DNA of 64,000 bases from Enterobacterales bacterium (GCA_947478475.1 CANJWD010000001.1:46778-110777); one strand, 5' to 3'. Counted from the first letter of the stretch, positions 21,852 to 33,239 are shown. The notes: generated by a model from the sequence alone, not told the origin. Made by a program: numbers and translations.

Positions 21852-23057
21852 GTGAAAAATCGCACCCTGGGCAGTATTCTTCTCGTCGCGGGCACGACTA
21901 TAGGCGCCGGTATGCTGGCGATGCCGCTGGTTGGCGCTGGCGTTGGTTTTTCCGTCACCTTGCTGCTGCTGCTCTTATTGTGGCTGCTGATGTGTTATAC
22001 CGCCCTGCTACTCCTCGAAGCGTATCAGCATCAGCCGGCAGATACCGGGCTTGGGACACTGGCCAGGCACTATCTGGGAGTGCCTGGCCAGTGGCTGACC
22101 AGCTTTAGCATGCTGTTTTTGATGTATGCCCTCACCGCGGCCTATATCAGCGGGGCGGGCGAGTTACTGACCAGCAGCCTGAGCCGCCTGTACGCACAGG
22201 CGTTACCAGCCTGGGCCGGAACCCTTTTATTTACCCTTGTCGCCGGCGGTATTGTCTGTATCGGTACTCATTCCATCGATCTTCTCAACCGTATTTTATT
22301 CAGTGCCAAGATCCTGTTTTTAATTTTGGTGCTGGCACTGATGGTGCCACATATTGAAAAAAATAATCTGACAAGCCTGCCCGTGGAAAATGGAGTAGTG
22401 CTCGCGGCCATTCCGGTGATGTTTACCGCATTCGGTTTCCACGGCAGTATTCCCAGTGTTATCCGCTACATGGGCGGTAATATTCACCGGCTGCGCTGGG
22501 TATTTATCATCGGCAGCGCCATCCCGCTGCTGGCGTATATCCTCTGGCAACTGAGTGCATTAGGATCGATACCCACGGCGACTTTTGCCAGCATTATTGC
22601 CACACATACAGGGTTAAATGGGTTGCTACAGGCCGTCAGTCATATGCTTTCCTCTCACTATGTTGAGCAAATCGTACAGTTGTTTGCCGCGCTGGCGTTA
22701 GCCACCTCTTTTTTTGGTGTCTCTCTGGGATTATTTGATTATCTGGCTGACCTGTTAAAGCGCACCAATACTACTCAGGGGCGGTTACAAACCGGTTTGA
22801 TCACTTTCCTGCCTCCGCTTTTTTTCGCCCTGTTTTACCCGCAGGGCTTTGTGATGGCGCTGGGCTTTGCTGCGGTGGCATTAGCGGTTCTGGCCCTGTT
22901 TTTGCCTGCCTTACTGGCTTTACAAACCCGTAAAATTCATCAACGACGCTACCAGGTTTGGGGCGGTAAACCCGCGCTGATACTGGTATTGATCTGTGGC
23001 ATTTTGGTTATCACTATTCAAACGGGGATCACTATCGGACTATTACCATTTGCGTGA
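21852..23057 (+). CDS. tyrP: Tyrosine-specific transport protein TyrP
   Basis: TyrP is a proton-driven inner-membrane permease of the aromatic amino acid permease family. The 401-aa protein (E. coli 403) starts [20 protein letters not shown] and has about eleven hydrophobic helices. It also has the family segments [12 protein letters not shown] and [14 protein letters not shown]. Similarity is to TyrP rather than Mtr or TnaB. The start is GTG 21852, matching the E. coli N-terminus. It is convergent with yfbV, only six bases away. If the cell is host-restricted, tyrosine import would fit a nutrient-rich niche. Confidence 0.95.
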   Translation: MKNRTLGSILLVAGTTIGAGMLAMPLVGAGVGFSVTLLLLLLLWLLMCYTALLLLEAYQHQPADTGLGTLARHYLGVPGQWLTSFSMLFLMYALTAAYISGAGELLTSSLSRLYAQALPAWAGTLLFTLVAGGIVCIGTHSIDLLNRILFSAKILFLILVLALMVPHIEKNNLTSLPVENGVVLAAIPVMFTAFGFHGSIPSVIRYMGGNIHRLRWVFIIGSAIPLLAYILWQLSALGSIPTATFASIIATHTGLNGLLQAVSHMLSSHYVEQIVQLFAALALATSFFGVSLGLFDYLADLLKRTNTTQGRLQTGLITFLPPLFFALFYPQGFVMALGFAAVALAVLALFLPALLALQTRKIHQRRYQVWGGKPALILVLICGILVITIQTGITIGLLPFA

Positions 23058-23063
23058 AGTTTG

Positions 23064-23519
23064 CTATAAATCATCCCAAAAAGCGTTATCTAACTTTCTA
23101 AAAGCACAGGCAAGTAATTCAGCAAGTGACTGATAGGTCGGTTTTTTTTCAAATGGTGCTACAGCCTGCCCGGCGGTTGCTAATTTATTGCGTATCTCGT
23201 GAAACCATTGCAATAAAGTGGGGGGAAGTGGAGTAGCAGAGCGCTTGCCCAGCCACCACAATCCCTGCAAAGGCAGGCTACAGGCAAACAGCGCCGTAGC
23301 AATAGCCGGCATCAATGGTCCGCCCAGCGCGACCTGCCATGCCAGGGTAAATATCGCCAGCGGCGGCATAACATGGATACCAAAACGCGTCGTATTTACC
23401 ACTCTGTTTTCAGGAAAAACCGGCGCTAACCGCTTGTCAGATTGCCATGTCTTCATGTACTGCTGCCCGCGACGGAAAACCCGGAACCCGGTAAGCTCAT
23501 CCGATGGCTTGATTGTCAT
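23064..23519 (-). CDS. yfbV: YfbV, UPF0208 membrane protein
   Basis: This inner-membrane protein of 151 aa matches E. coli YfbV in length; that family is linked to chromosome macrodomain organisation near the terminus. It has two hydrophobic segments (about residues 46-64 and 68-90), the N-terminal [20 protein letters not shown] and the C-terminal [18 protein letters not shown]. Its position divergent from ackA is ancestral. Confidence 0.93.
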   Translation of the reverse strand: MTIKPSDELTGFRVFRRGQQYMKTWQSDKRLAPVFPENRVVNTTRFGIHVMPPLAIFTLAWQVALGGPLMPAIATALFACSLPLQGLWWLGKRSATPLPPTLLQWFHEIRNKLATAGQAVAPFEKKPTYQSLAELLACAFRKLDNAFWDDL

Positions 23520-23898
23520 TGCCTGCCTCGATTTATTAAAGAAAAAATTAACTGTTTCACCTGGATTAAGAAAAGTACCACATGCTCAAATAGGTTTTTT
23601 TTAGACGCATCTGCCGCTATTCTTGCCCTTCATTGCTATACTCAGCTGATGCTATACCCAACTGATGCTATACCCAACTGACAGCTATGGCTGATGTTTT
23701 ATCAGGTGGGCCCTGGGATCTGTTCACAATGGCGGCTCTCATTGAGAGTTTGTCAAAAGTTGGCTTAAAATGCTGATCTAATTTTGTGTAAAATCGCTTT
23801 TTTTGCCTGGTTTTTCTTCAACTGAACGCAGTAAGTAACGATATGAACGGATTCTCAGCCGTTATACAATTCCGCATTTATAAAAAATAGGGACTTCC
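23520..23898. other. yfbV-ackA intergenic region with a 16-bp tandem repeat (23634-23681)
   Basis: No gene is seen in these 379 bases. CTGATGCTATACCCAA occurs at 23646-23661 and 23662-23677, with a degenerate partial copy before it (from 23634) and CTGA after. The remainder presumably holds the ackA and yfbV promoters; a TAAAAT at about 23788 is a possible -10 for ackA without a good -35. AGGGA precedes the ackA ATG. Confidence 0.7.
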
Positions 23899-25110
23899 AT
23901 GCCAAATAAGCTAGTACTGGTTCTTAACTGTGGTAGCTCTTCTCTTAAATTCGCCATTATTGATACACGTGATGGCACAGAATGCCTCTCAGGATTAGCA
24001 GAATGCTTTCATCTCCCGGAGGCACGGATTACATGGAAAATAGCGGGAACTAAGCAACACGCCAGACTGATTGCTGGCACCGCACACCGCGAAGCATTAC
24101 ATTTCATCATCAATACCATCCTGGCACAAAAACCCGATCTTGCCAGCCAGCTGATAGCCATTGGCCACCGTATTGTGCACGGCGGAGAACAATTCACCCA
24201 GTCCGCCATCATTAACGATGATGTCCTGCAGGGTATCAAAAATGCCATTCCCTTTGCCCCTCTGCACAATCCGGCACACCTGACTGGTATCGCCGAAGCG
24301 TTTAAAGCTTTCCCCCATTTGGCGCAAAAAAATGTAGCCGTATTTGATACAGCATTCCATCAGACTCTGCCTGAAGAATCTTATCTTTATGCGCTGCCGT
24401 ATCACTTATACCGTGATTACGGGATCCGCCGTTATGGCGCTCACGGTACCAGCCATTTTTTCGTCAGCCAACAGGCAGCACATCTGCTAAATAAACCACT
24501 GGAACAACTGAATGTGATTACCTGCCATTTAGGCAATGGTGCGTCAGTGACAGCGGTGCGTAACGGTGTTTCCGTTGATACTTCCATGGGGCTTACACCT
24601 CTGGAAGGTCTGGTGATGGGAACTCGCAGTGGTGATATCGATCCGGCCATTATTTTTTATCTGCATAATACTATCGGTTTGAGTATATCTCAGATAAACA
24701 CCATGCTGACGACAGAATCCGGCCTGTTAGGTTTGACGGAAGTCACCAGTGATTGTCGTTATATCGAAGATAATTACACCAGTAAAGCCGATGCTAAACG
24801 TACGATGGATGTTTTCTGCCATCGACTTGCTAAATATATCGCCGCCTATACGGCGCTGATGGAAGGACGTCTGGATGCCGTTGTTTTTACCGGTGGAATT
24901 GGTGAAAACTCCGCCATGGTCCGCGAACTGACACTCAATAAACTGGGAGTGCTGAATTTTACAATCGACACTCAGCGCAATATGGCCGCACGTTTTGGTA
25001 AAATGGGCCTCATAACCCAGGACGATAGCCGGCAGGCCTGGGTTATTCCAACTAACGAAGAACTGGTTATTGCTCAGGATACTGCTCGCCTGACCACTCA
25101 TCTTTCTTAA
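23899..25110 (+). CDS. ackA: Acetate kinase
   Basis: AckA interconverts acetyl phosphate and acetate with ADP/ATP. The 403-aa cytoplasmic protein (E. coli 400) has the N-terminal phosphate motif [14 protein letters not shown], the substrate Arg in [11 protein letters not shown], the catalytic region [29 protein letters not shown], and [10 protein letters not shown]. Near the end is [12 protein letters not shown] with the metal-binding Glu. It is the first gene of the ackA-pta pair; a 13-bp tandem repeat starts at its stop codon. Confidence 0.98.
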   Translation: MPNKLVLVLNCGSSSLKFAIIDTRDGTECLSGLAECFHLPEARITWKIAGTKQHARLIAGTAHREALHFIINTILAQKPDLASQLIAIGHRIVHGGEQFTQSAIINDDVLQGIKNAIPFAPLHNPAHLTGIAEAFKAFPHLAQKNVAVFDTAFHQTLPEESYLYALPYHLYRDYGIRRYGAHGTSHFFVSQQAAHLLNKPLEQLNVITCHLGNGASVTAVRNGVSVDTSMGLTPLEGLVMGTRSGDIDPAIIFYLHNTIGLSISQINTMLTTESGLLGLTEVTSDCRYIEDNYTSKADAKRTMDVFCHRLAKYIAAYTALMEGRLDAVVFTGGIGENSAMVRELTLNKLGVLNFTIDTQRNMAARFGKMGLITQDDSRQAWVIPTNEELVIAQDTARLTTHLS

Positions 25111-25168
25111 CTATAACGAACAACTATAACGAACAACCATAACGAATAACCATAACGAATAACCATAA
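25109..25168. repeat. 13-bp tandem repeat (4.6 copies) between ackA and pta
   Basis: Two copies of AACTATAACGAAC (25109-25121, 25122-25134) are followed by two of AACCATAACGAAT (25135-25147, 25148-25160) and a partial AACCATAA. The array starts in the ackA stop codon and ends just before the pta ribosome site (AAAGAGG). It has no spacers, so it is not a CRISPR array. Confidence 0.93.
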
Positions 25169-25178
25169 AGAGGTTTCC

Positions 25179-27362
25179 GTGCCACGTACGATTATGTTAG
25201 TCCCCAGCGGCACCAGTGTCGGTTTGACCAGCGTCAGTCTGGGTGTTGTCCGTGCCATGGAGCGCAAAGGTGTTCGTCTTGGCATCTTTAAGCCTATCGC
25301 GCAGTCGCGCAGTCGCGGTAATGCACCCGATCAAACGACTGCTATTATTCGTGCTAATTCCAGCACTATTGCCGCTGAACCACTCACCATGAGTCACGCG
25401 GAAGCACTACTCAGTGCTAACCAGCAGGATGCTCTGATGGAGGAGATCATCGAGCGTTATCACGAAAATACGAAAAATATTGAGGTGGTACTGGTTGAAG
25501 GTTTGGTCTCCACCCGCAAGCACCCGTTCGCCAATGCACTGAATTATGCTATTGCTAACGCGCTGAATGCAGAGATAGTGTTTGTTCTGACTCCTGGCAA
25601 TGACTCCCTTGATCAGCTCAGAGAGCGTATCAAGCTGGCGCAGGCAAGTGCGGGCGGAAGTAAAAATAACAGCATTACCGGCGTTATTTTTAATAAACTG
25701 AATGCGCCTGTTGATGAGCAGGGGCGCGCCAGACCCGATCTCTCTGAAATATTTAATGATACGATGACAGCCAAAAACAGTAGCATGGACCAGAGCCAGT
25801 TACTTGCCAGCAGCCCGTTACCGATACTTGGCTGTATCCCCTGGAATGTCGAGCTTATTGCTACCCGCGCCATGGACATGGCAAACCACCTCAATGCACA
25901 GATTATCAACGAGGGTGATATTAAGAGTCGTCGTGTTAAATCAGTGACTTTCTGTGCACACAGTGTTCCTCATATGCTGGAGTATTTTCGTCCAGGTTCA
26001 TTGCTTGTAACCTCCGCCGACCGCCCGGATGTGCTGGTTGCTGCCTGTCTTGCAGCCATGAACGGCATTGAAATTGGCGCCATTCTGTTAACAGGCGGCT
26101 ACGCTATCGATGAGCCGGTAAAGCAGCTGTGTGAACAGGCCTTCCGTACCGGTCTTCCCGTTTTTATGGTGACGATGAATACCTGGCAGACCTCATTGAT
26201 TCTGCAAAGTTTTAATCTGGAAGTGCCTGCCGATGATCGGGAACGCGTCGAAAAACTGCAAAATTATGTTGCTGGCCATATCAGTAATGAATGGATAGAT
26301 TCACTGAGCGCCACATCGAAGCGTGCTCACCGCCTGTCACCACCCGCCTTTCGTTACGAACTGACGGAGCGGGCGCGTAAAGCCAGAAAACGTATCGTAC
26401 TGCCGGAAGGAGAAGAGCCGCGTACTGTCAGGGCAGCTGCCATTTGTGCCGAACGGGGGATTGCCGAATGTGTACTGCTGGGTAATCCGGATGAAATTAA
26501 GCGTGTGGCGGCTGTACAGGGCATCAGCTTAGGTCAGCGTATTGAATTCATTGATCCTGTTGCAGTGCGCGAAAATTATGTACCACGCCTGGTAGAGTTG
26601 CGAAAAAATAAAGGAATGACCGAAGTGGTCGCGCGTGAGCAGCTGGAAGATAACGTAGTACTTGGTACCCTGATGCTGGAGCAAAATGAAGTCGACGGAC
26701 TGGTTTCCGGTGCCATACACACCACTGCGAATACCATTCGCCCCTCCTTGCAGCTGATTAAAACCGCACCGGGGAGCACACTGGTATCATCGGTGTTTTT
26801 TATGTTGCTGTCGGATCAAGTGCTGGTGTACGGTGACTGCGCCATCAATCCTGATCCCACCGCAGAACAACTGGCTGAAATTGCCATACAGTCGGCCGAT
26901 TCTGCAAAAGCGTTTGGTATTGAACCCCGTGTGGCGATGATCTCTTATTCCACGGGTAATTCCGGTGCCGGTAGTGACGTGGAAAAAGTGCGTTCCGCCA
27001 CGCTGCTGGCAAAGAAGAAGCGCCCTGATCTCATCATTGACGGGCCGCTACAGTACGACGCCGCTATCATGGCTGATGTTGCCCGATCCAAAGCACCCGA
27101 TTCACCCGTTGCCGGTAAAGCGACCGTATTTATTTTTCCGGATTTAAATACTGGTAATACCACTTACAAAGCGGTGCAACGTTCTGCTGATCTGCTTTCC
27201 ATTGGACCAATGCTGCAGGGTATGCGTAAACCTGTCAACGATCTCTCCCGTGGTGCACTGGTGGACGATATTGTTTACACCATCGCCATCACCGCAATTC
27301 AGGCAGCACAAAACGAGGCTCAGAGCGGCCATGACGTCAGAAGCACCGGCAGCGGCTGTTAA
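25179..27362 (+). CDS. pta: Phosphate acetyltransferase
   Basis: Pta converts acetyl-CoA and phosphate to acetyl phosphate, the step before AckA. The 727-aa protein (E. coli 714) has the N-terminal P-loop-like/BioD region, a central DRTGG domain (about residues 215-350), and the C-terminal catalytic PTA_PTB domain starting [20 protein letters not shown]. Conserved segments [29 protein letters not shown] and [14 protein letters not shown] are present. GTG 25179 preceded by AGAGGTTTCC is the start. It is co-directional with ackA, separated only by the repeat array. Confidence 0.98.
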   Translation: MPRTIMLVPSGTSVGLTSVSLGVVRAMERKGVRLGIFKPIAQSRSRGNAPDQTTAIIRANSSTIAAEPLTMSHAEALLSANQQDALMEEIIERYHENTKNIEVVLVEGLVSTRKHPFANALNYAIANALNAEIVFVLTPGNDSLDQLRERIKLAQASAGGSKNNSITGVIFNKLNAPVDEQGRARPDLSEIFNDTMTAKNSSMDQSQLLASSPLPILGCIPWNVELIATRAMDMANHLNAQIINEGDIKSRRVKSVTFCAHSVPHMLEYFRPGSLLVTSADRPDVLVAACLAAMNGIEIGAILLTGGYAIDEPVKQLCEQAFRTGLPVFMVTMNTWQTSLILQSFNLEVPADDRERVEKLQNYVAGHISNEWIDSLSATSKRAHRLSPPAFRYELTERARKARKRIVLPEGEEPRTVRAAAICAERGIAECVLLGNPDEIKRVAAVQGISLGQRIEFIDPVAVRENYVPRLVELRKNKGMTEVVAREQLEDNVVLGTLMLEQNEVDGLVSGAIHTTANTIRPSLQLIKTAPGSTLVSSVFFMLLSDQVLVYGDCAINPDPTAEQLAEIAIQSADSAKAFGIEPRVAMISYSTGNSGAGSDVEKVRSATLLAKKKRPDLIIDGPLQYDAAIMADVARSKAPDSPVAGKATVFIFPDLNTGNTTYKAVQRSADLLSIGPMLQGMRKPVNDLSRGALVDDIVYTIAITAIQAAQNEAQSGHDVRSTGSGC

Positions 27363-27503
27363 CGAACACCGATTTTAGGCCAGCCGCGGCCCGCAGCTCA
27401 GATTTTATAAGGATCCCGGTTAACATTTTTTGTAAAATATTAATGCATATTATGTTAATATAAAGTTTGTTATTAGTTTCAATTACGATAACAGAGCATT
27501 GAT

Positions 27504-28127
27504 ATGCTGGCGGTAAAAAATCTGTGTTGTGTGCGTGACGAACGAATTTTATTTCAAAAATTAAATTTTTGGGTAAATCAGGGTGAACTTGTGCAAATTG
27601 AGGGTGCCAATGGCGCTGGTAAAACTAGCCTGTTGCGTATTCTTGCTGGTCTGTCGCAACCTGATGAAGGTGATGTGGAGTGGCGGGGCAAGGACATTCG
27701 CTGTTACCGGGAACACTATCATCGTGACATGTTGTTTCTTGGTCATCACTCCGGGATTAAATTACTACTCAGCCCTTATGAAAATTTGTTTTTTTACCAG
27801 GTAAACCAGGCTGTTAACGCTGATGCTATCTGGCAGGCGCTCGCTTACGTCGGACTGATGGGCTATGAAAATTTACCCGTTATCCAGTTGTCGGCAGGCC
27901 AACAGCGCAGAGTTGCTCTGGCGCGGCTATGGCTCAGTGATGTCGCATTATGGATCCTCGATGAGCCACTGACAGCGATTGATAAGCAGGTAAGAGAGGA
28001 TATTATCAGCCTGTTCCAGCGACATCTCTCTCTGGGTGGGATGGTATTATTGACCACTCATCAGGATTTAGGGGGCATGATAAGAAAAATAAGAACCCTC
28101 CGTTTAACGACGGCGCAGAGTGTTTGA
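27504..28127 (+). CDS. ccmA: Cytochrome c biogenesis ATP-binding export protein CcmA
   Basis: CcmA is the ATPase of the CcmABCD complex that releases heme-loaded CcmE for cytochrome c maturation. The 207-aa protein has Walker [11 protein letters not shown]-loop region, signature LSAGQQRR, Walker [13 protein letters not shown] and switch His in TTHQD. Its TGA overlaps the ATG of ccmB (TGATG). It is the first gene of the ccm operon, which is joined here to pta, not to nap genes as in E. coli. An AT-rich stretch (27421-27500) upstream likely carries the promoter. Confidence 0.96.
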   Translation: MLAVKNLCCVRDERILFQKLNFWVNQGELVQIEGANGAGKTSLLRILAGLSQPDEGDVEWRGKDIRCYREHYHRDMLFLGHHSGIKLLLSPYENLFFYQVNQAVNADAIWQALAYVGLMGYENLPVIQLSAGQQRRVALARLWLSDVALWILDEPLTAIDKQVREDIISLFQRHLSLGGMVLLTTHQDLGGMIRKIRTLRLTTAQSV

Positions 28128-28785
28128 TGTTTATCAGTGTGCTGCGCAGAGAGATAAAAATTGCCTTCAGAAAAAAGACAGAAATGATTAATCCCCTCTG
28201 TTTTTTTTGATCATTATGACGTTATTTCCTCTGGGTATGGGTCCTGAACCACAGTTGTTAGCGCGCATGGCGCCAGGTATTATCTGGGTGGCAGCACTGC
28301 TTGCCTCGTTACTGTCACTGGAACGGTTATTTCGTGATGATTTTCTTGACGGTTCCCTGGAACAATTATTATTACTGCCAGCACCACTACCACTGACAGT
28401 GTTGAGTAAAGTCTGTGCGCACTGGCTCCTGACCGGGCTGCCTTTGTTAATCTTTTCTCCGCTAGTCGCGGTATTGCTCTCTCTGGACAGTAATACTGCT
28501 TCTGCGATGGTGTTAACGCTGCTATTAGGGACGCCAACCCTGAGTTTTATCGGTGCGATTGGCGCGGCGTTAACAGTCGGATTGTGTAAAGACGGTGTAC
28601 TTCTGGCTTTACTGATACTACCGCTCTACCTTCCGGTTTTAATTTTTGCGACAGCCGCCATTGATGCCGCTTTGATGGCAATACCTATAGAGGGTTATCT
28701 GGCAATTCTTGGTGCGATGCTGGCAGCAAGTGCCACGCTGGCGCCGTTTGTCATAGCGGCTGCATTACGCATCAGTATTAATTAG
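28127..28785 (+). pseudogene. ccmB: Heme exporter protein CcmB, frameshifted in a poly-T tract
   Basis: CcmB is the membrane partner of CcmA. The frame opens at ATG 28127 ([17 protein letters not shown], then NPLCFF) and stops at TGA 28208 after 27 codons. The rest continues in another frame from about 28207 (LIIMTLFPLGMGPEPQLLAR) to the stop at 28785 and closely matches E. coli CcmB to the end (ALRISIN). The break is at a run of eight T (28201-28208); nine T would restore the frame. The downstream part keeps its six hydrophobic segments with no further lesion. Either a recent inactivation, a sequencing error, or a gene rescued by slippage on the homopolymer. Confidence 0.9.
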
Positions 28786-28919
28786 TACACGCGACAACTA
28801 GACTGACTCAGGGGGAAACCGTTATGACGGATCCGCAGGGTATCAATTTCGTCGTTTCGGCGTGAATCAATCGACATGTTTTTTAAAAAAATAACCTTTT
28901 ACTGTGAGCAGTGACGGCA

Positions 28920-29657
28920 ATGTGGAAAGGGTTGCATCAGCTAGCCAGACCGGAAAAACTTTATTACCTCTGTGGATATTGCATTCCATGGTCGGGTGCA
29001 GCAGCAATTATCGGTCTGTCAGTCGGCTGGGTGTGGGGGTTTTGTTTTGCACCGCAAGATTATCAGCAAGGCGATACGGTACGTATCATGTATCTTCATG
29101 TACCTGCTGCGATTCTGTCGATCGGGATTTATGTTTCTATGGCGATAGCGGCCTTCACCGGTCTGGTGTGGCAGATAAAAATGTCTGATACGGTGGTCGC
29201 CGCAATGGCACCCGCTGGCGCGACATTTACTTTTATTGCTTTGGCAACCGGCGCCGCATGGGGGAAGCCCATGCGGGGAACATGGTGGATATGGGATGCA
29301 CGCCTGACCTCTGAACTGGTTTTGCTATTCCTCTACCTGGGAGTTATCGCGCTGTATCACGCCGTTACAGATCGTAAAATGGCAGGACCCGCGGCCGCAA
29401 TTTTAGTTTTAGTCGGCGTCGTTAATATCCCGATTATTCACTATTCAGTCAGCTGGTGGAATACCCTCCACCAGGGTTCAACCAATATGCAGCAAACCAT
29501 TGATCCGCTGATGCGCTCACCACTGCGCTGGGCCATTTTCGGTTATTTATGCTGTTTTATCACCTTAACTCTGATGCGCCTGCGCAATCTTATTTTAATG
29601 CAGGAGCGTCTGCGGCCCTGGGTTGCTGAACTGATTAATAAGGCACTATTCCGGTGA
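28920..29657 (+). CDS. ccmC: Heme exporter protein CcmC
   Basis: CcmC is the inner-membrane heme-handling protein that delivers heme to CcmE. The 245-aa protein has six membrane helices and the tryptophan-rich WWD motif RGTWWIWDARLTSELVLLF flanked by conserved His residues (YLHVPAA and IIHYSVSWWNTLHQG). ATG 28920 (MWKGLHQLA) matches E. coli; an upstream GTG at 28911 is less likely. The ccmB-ccmC gap is 134 bases with nothing recognisable in it, unusually long for this operon. Its end overlaps ccmD. Confidence 0.96.
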   Translation: MWKGLHQLARPEKLYYLCGYCIPWSGAAAIIGLSVGWVWGFCFAPQDYQQGDTVRIMYLHVPAAILSIGIYVSMAIAAFTGLVWQIKMSDTVVAAMAPAGATFTFIALATGAAWGKPMRGTWWIWDARLTSELVLLFLYLGVIALYHAVTDRKMAGPAAAILVLVGVVNIPIIHYSVSWWNTLHQGSTNMQQTIDPLMRSPLRWAIFGYLCCFITLTLMRLRNLILMQERLRPWVAELINKALFR

Positions 29658-29911
29658 CGATGGCTTTCACTTCCTGGGGGGCATTTTTTGCCATGGGCGG
29701 CTACGCTTTTTATGTCTGGCTGGCGGTAACCATAACCTGTGTGTCATTAACCGGGCTGCTGGTGCACACCGTATGGCAGCACAAACAGTTCCTGGCGCTG
29801 ATGCGACGCCGCCACAAGGTGCGTGAAATACACCGCTGTCAGTCACAAGCAGCAACGATTTCCAGGCATCCTCCCATGCTGTCGGATGGACCACGGAAAA
29901 AAACAGAGTGA
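29654..29911 (+). CDS. ccmD: Heme exporter protein CcmD
   Basis: CcmD is a small membrane protein needed to release holo-CcmE from CcmABC. The 85-aa product (E. coli 69) has the family start [20 protein letters not shown] followed by one transmembrane helix and a basic cytoplasmic tail ([12 protein letters not shown]). The extra C-terminal length has low similarity. GTG 29654 overlaps the ccmC stop by four bases; its own stop overlaps the ccmE GTG start by four bases, showing tight translational coupling. Confidence 0.93.
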   Translation: MTMAFTSWGAFFAMGGYAFYVWLAVTITCVSLTGLLVHTVWQHKQFLALMRRRHKVREIHRCQSQAATISRHPPMLSDGPRKKTE

Positions 29912-30414
29912 ATTCACGACGCAGAAACCGTCTCTGTTCGGTGATTATCGTGCTAGCCGGGGCAGCATTAACGACCGCATTAGTACTCTACGCGCTGCGT
30001 TCGAATATCGATCTTTTTTACACTCCGGGCGAAATTTTGCACGGAAAAGGAAAACAACAAGAGAAACCACAACCCGGACAGCGCCTGAGAATGGGGGGTA
30101 TAGTTATGCCGGGTTCCCTGAAACGGGATGCCGATAGCCTGAGCATCACCTTCAAAGTTTGCGATGCCCGTGGTGTGATTGCAGTGGATTACCAGGGGAT
30201 TCTTCCAGATCTGTTTCGGGAAGGGCAGTCCATTGTCGCCCAGGGTATTTTTGTCGGGGGGAACCGATTCCATGCCAGAGAGATTCTGGCTAAACACGAC
30301 GAAAACTATACTCCGCCAGAGGTGAGCGAGGCAATGAAAGCCAATGACCAGGACCCGATTTTAGCCGGCAGCAGTGAGCAACATAGTGAACAAAATGAAG
30401 ATGCTCAGCCATGA
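29908..30414 (+). CDS. ccmE: Cytochrome c-type biogenesis heme chaperone CcmE
   Basis: CcmE carries heme covalently in the periplasm from CcmC to CcmF. The 168-aa protein has an N-terminal anchor (about residues 8-29), the family segment [15 protein letters not shown], an OB-fold core with [14 protein letters not shown], and the heme-attachment His in [16 protein letters not shown] 29908 overlaps ccmD, and the end overlaps ccmF (ATGA at 30411). The protein appears intact even though ccmB is broken. Confidence 0.97.
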   Translation: MNSRRRNRLCSVIIVLAGAALTTALVLYALRSNIDLFYTPGEILHGKGKQQEKPQPGQRLRMGGIVMPGSLKRDADSLSITFKVCDARGVIAVDYQGILPDLFREGQSIVAQGIFVGGNRFHAREILAKHDENYTPPEVSEAMKANDQDPILAGSSEQHSEQNEDAQP

Positions 30415-32360
30415 TCCCTGAAACAGGAAATTTTCTGTTGTGCCTGGCACTGGCAATCTCTCTGCTGCTGAGCCTGTATCCATTATGGGGAGCTGCGCGC
30501 CAGTATGCTCCCATGATGTCGCTGGCACGACCGTTAACGTATGGCCTGTTTACTGCCACGGCGCTCTCATTTTGCTGCCTGATGCATGCCTTTGTCGTTA
30601 ACGATTTTACTGTCGCTTACGTAGTGGCGAACTCCAGTACACAACTTCCTGTCTACTACCGCATGGCGGCAACCTGGGGAGCACACGAAGGCTCACTACT
30701 ATTATGGGTGTTATTACTGAGTGGCTGGTCAGTCGCGGTGGCACGCTTTTGCCAGCAGATCCCGCAGGATGCAGTGGCTCGTGTGCTTGCCGTGCTGGGG
30801 ATGATTACTGGTGGTTTTTTGCTGTTTATTATTTTGACCTCTAATCCCTTCACCCGCACGTTACCGGATTTTCCTGTTGACGGTAAAGATCTCAACCCGT
30901 TGCTGCAGGACATTGGCCTGATTTTTCATCCTCCGTTGCTTTATATGGGCTACGTAGGTTTCTCGGTAGCCTTTTCTTTTGCCATCGCCTCGCTGATGGT
31001 GGGGCGGCTGGATACAGCATGGGCGCGCTGGTCACGGCCGTGGACACAAGCAGCGTGGGTATGCCTTACCCTCGGCATCGTACTCGGTTCGGCCTGGGCT
31101 TATTATGAGTTAGGCTGGGGCGGCTGGTGGTTCTGGGACCCGGTAGAAAACGCCTCACTTATGCCATGGCTGGCTGGCACTGCGCTGATCCATTCACTGG
31201 CAGTAACCGAAAAATGCGGTACGTTTAAAGCGTGGACTGTACTGTTAGCCATCCTTGTTTTCTCTTTATGTCTTGTCGGAACGTTCCTGGTGCGCTCAGG
31301 AGTGCTGGTTTCCGTTCATTCATTTGCTTCCGATCCGGCGCGCGGAATGTTTATCCTCGCTTATTTGCTGGTGGTTATCGGCGGATCGCTACTGTTGTAT
31401 GCACTTAAAGCGGGGCAAGTAAAAAGCCGGACAGAGCATGAACTGTTCTCTCGTGAAACATTTTTGCTGAGCAATAACCTGCTACTGATAACAGCTATGC
31501 TGGTGGTATTGCTGGGAACTTTATTACCGCTGGTACACAAGCAATTGGGTTTAGGAAGTATTTCGATAGGTCAGCCGTTTTTCAATACAGTATTCACATG
31601 GCTTATGGCACCCCTGGCACTACTATTGGGAGTTGGCCCGCTGGTGCGCTGGCGCAGGGATGAACCAAAAAAATTATTCAAACGATTAGGCATGGCATTA
31701 GTTATCACGCTGGTGCTGGCGATATTGCTGCCGTGGTTAATGCAGGACCATATTGCTGCCATGACCGTACTGGGGTTAATAATGGCGTTTTGGGTCATCA
31801 TTCTGACATTGATGGAATTACATGAACGCGCCACTCACCGTCACGGATTCTGGAACGGGCTCACACACCTTTCGCGCAGCCATTGGGGCATGGTATTTGG
31901 CCACTTAGGTGTGGCAGTTACAGTCATTGGTATTGCTTTTAGCCAGAATTACACCGTGGAGCGCGATGTGCGCATGAGAGCAGGGGACAGCATCGATATC
32001 CATAATTATCATTTTGTGCTGCGTGATGTGCATGCCATGAAAGGCCCCAATTACAGGGGCAGCGTTGGCATTATCGATGTGACCAAAAACGCTCAGCCGG
32101 AAACCACGCTGTATGCAGAAAAACGTTACTACGATGTTGCCCGCATGATGATGACAGAAGCTGGTATTGATGCCGGTTTAACACATGATCTTTATGCTGC
32201 GCTCGGCGAAGAGCTGGACAGTGGCAGCTGGGCAGTACGCCTCTATTATAAGCCGTTTGTCCGCTGGATCTGGTTTGGCGGAGGGTTTATGGTGCTCGGT
32301 GGTCTCTGCTGCATACTGGATCCGCGCTACCGTATCAGTAAAAAAACAGCCGTACACTAA
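30411..32360 (+). CDS. ccmF: Cytochrome c-type biogenesis heme lyase subunit CcmF
   Basis: CcmF is the large inner-membrane component of the heme lyase that attaches heme to apocytochrome c. The 649-aa protein (E. coli 647) has many membrane helices and the WWD motif [18 protein letters not shown]. Conserved His-bearing segments include [23 protein letters not shown] and [17 protein letters not shown]. In E. coli ccmG and ccmH follow at once; here neither is present and an unrelated minus-strand gene begins 96 bases on, so the lyase partner CcmH and the thioredoxin CcmG are absent from this locus. Confidence 0.97.
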   Translation: MIPETGNFLLCLALAISLLLSLYPLWGAARQYAPMMSLARPLTYGLFTATALSFCCLMHAFVVNDFTVAYVVANSSTQLPVYYRMAATWGAHEGSLLLWVLLLSGWSVAVARFCQQIPQDAVARVLAVLGMITGGFLLFIILTSNPFTRTLPDFPVDGKDLNPLLQDIGLIFHPPLLYMGYVGFSVAFSFAIASLMVGRLDTAWARWSRPWTQAAWVCLTLGIVLGSAWAYYELGWGGWWFWDPVENASLMPWLAGTALIHSLAVTEKCGTFKAWTVLLAILVFSLCLVGTFLVRSGVLVSVHSFASDPARGMFILAYLLVVIGGSLLLYALKAGQVKSRTEHELFSRETFLLSNNLLLITAMLVVLLGTLLPLVHKQLGLGSISIGQPFFNTVFTWLMAPLALLLGVGPLVRWRRDEPKKLFKRLGMALVITLVLAILLPWLMQDHIAAMTVLGLIMAFWVIILTLMELHERATHRHGFWNGLTHLSRSHWGMVFGHLGVAVTVIGIAFSQNYTVERDVRMRAGDSIDIHNYHFVLRDVHAMKGPNYRGSVGIIDVTKNAQPETTLYAEKRYYDVARMMMTEAGIDAGLTHDLYAALGEELDSGSWAVRLYYKPFVRWIWFGGGFMVLGGLCCILDPRYRISKKTAVH

Positions 32361-32456
32361 ACATCCGGCCACGATATCTCTGTATTGATACGCTGACAGT
32401 CGGTGCAACAGAGCAACGGTTCTGGCGAGCACCTTTTCGCTACGATTTTGCTACGG

Positions 32457-33191
32457 TCAACCCGCCTGGGCGTCATGTCCGGAACGTTTATTTTTACTCT
32501 TTTGAAGCAGGTTCAGTGTTTCAACACCCATAGAGAAAAGCATCGCGAAATAGATATAGCCTTTAGGGATATGAATTTGCGCGCCTTCAAGCATCAGAGT
32601 GAAACCAACCAGAATCAGAAATGCCAGAGCTAACATTTTTACGGAGGGATGAAGATTGACAAAATCACCAATCGGCCGGGCCGCAAACATCATGACGGCA
32701 ACAGAGATAATGACAGCAGCCATCATAATAAAAAGATGATCGGATAAACCAACTGCCGTTATTACAGAATCCAGACTGAAAATAATATCCAGCAACATAA
32801 TCTGAATAATAGCGGAAAAAAAAGAACTGGCATTACTGCTTTGCACCGCTGCACTGCCCTCAATGGCCTCATGGATTTCCTTGCTGGCTTTCCAGATAAG
32901 AAACAGTCCTCCCAGCGATAAAATAAGATCGCGTGCTGAAACAGCATGCCCGACAAGGTGAAACAGCGGTTCTGTTAAGCTGATAACCCAAGCCACAGAA
33001 GCCAGCAGCCCTAAACGCATCAGCATAGCGGCGCTCAGCCCAAGACGTCTGGCAATCGCATGCTGATGCCGGGGTAATTTTGCCACGATCAGCGACAGAA
33101 AAATAATATTATCTATCCCCAGAATAATTTCCAGAAGGGTGAGAGTACCCAGCGCAAGCCAGGCTTGTGGATCCACAATCCATTCCAGCAT
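32457..33191 (-). CDS. ygdQ: TerC-family integral membrane protein (YgdQ-like)
   Basis: This inner-membrane protein of the TerC family (E. coli YgdQ, 237 aa) has a proposed role in metal ion export or membrane protein metalation, not established for this member. The 244-aa product starts MLEWIVDPQAWLALGTLTLL and has seven hydrophobic segments with the acidic family motifs LEIILGIDNIIFLS and DIIFSLDSVITAVG. ATG 33191 is preferred because AAGGTG lies upstream; a longer in-frame start (33263) would add repeat-encoded residues. The neighbours are not the E. coli ones. Confidence 0.9.
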   Translation of the reverse strand: MLEWIVDPQAWLALGTLTLLEIILGIDNIIFLSLIVAKLPRHQHAIARRLGLSAAMLMRLGLLASVAWVISLTEPLFHLVGHAVSARDLILSLGGLFLIWKASKEIHEAIEGSAAVQSSNASSFFSAIIQIMLLDIIFSLDSVITAVGLSDHLFIMMAAVIISVAVMMFAARPIGDFVNLHPSVKMLALAFLILVGFTLMLEGAQIHIPKGYIYFAMLFSMGVETLNLLQKSKNKRSGHDAQAG

Positions 33192-33215
33192 GATGTTTAC
33201 ACACCTTTTAGTAAT

Positions 33216-33239
33216 ATAATTAGCAACATAATTAGCAAG
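33216..33239. repeat. 12-bp tandem duplication upstream of the TerC gene
   Basis: ATAATTAGCAAC (33216-33227) is followed by ATAATTAGCAAG (33228-33239). It lies just upstream of the chosen TerC start, in its leader. Confidence 0.75.

Noticed and set aside
25109..25168. CRISPR-like array between ackA and pta
   Set aside because: The 13-bp units are contiguous without spacers and no cas genes are nearby; it is a simple tandem repeat.
28911..29188. Alternative plus-strand ORF over ccmC
   Set aside because: It overlaps the conserved CcmC frame in a different phase and shows no similarity to known proteins.
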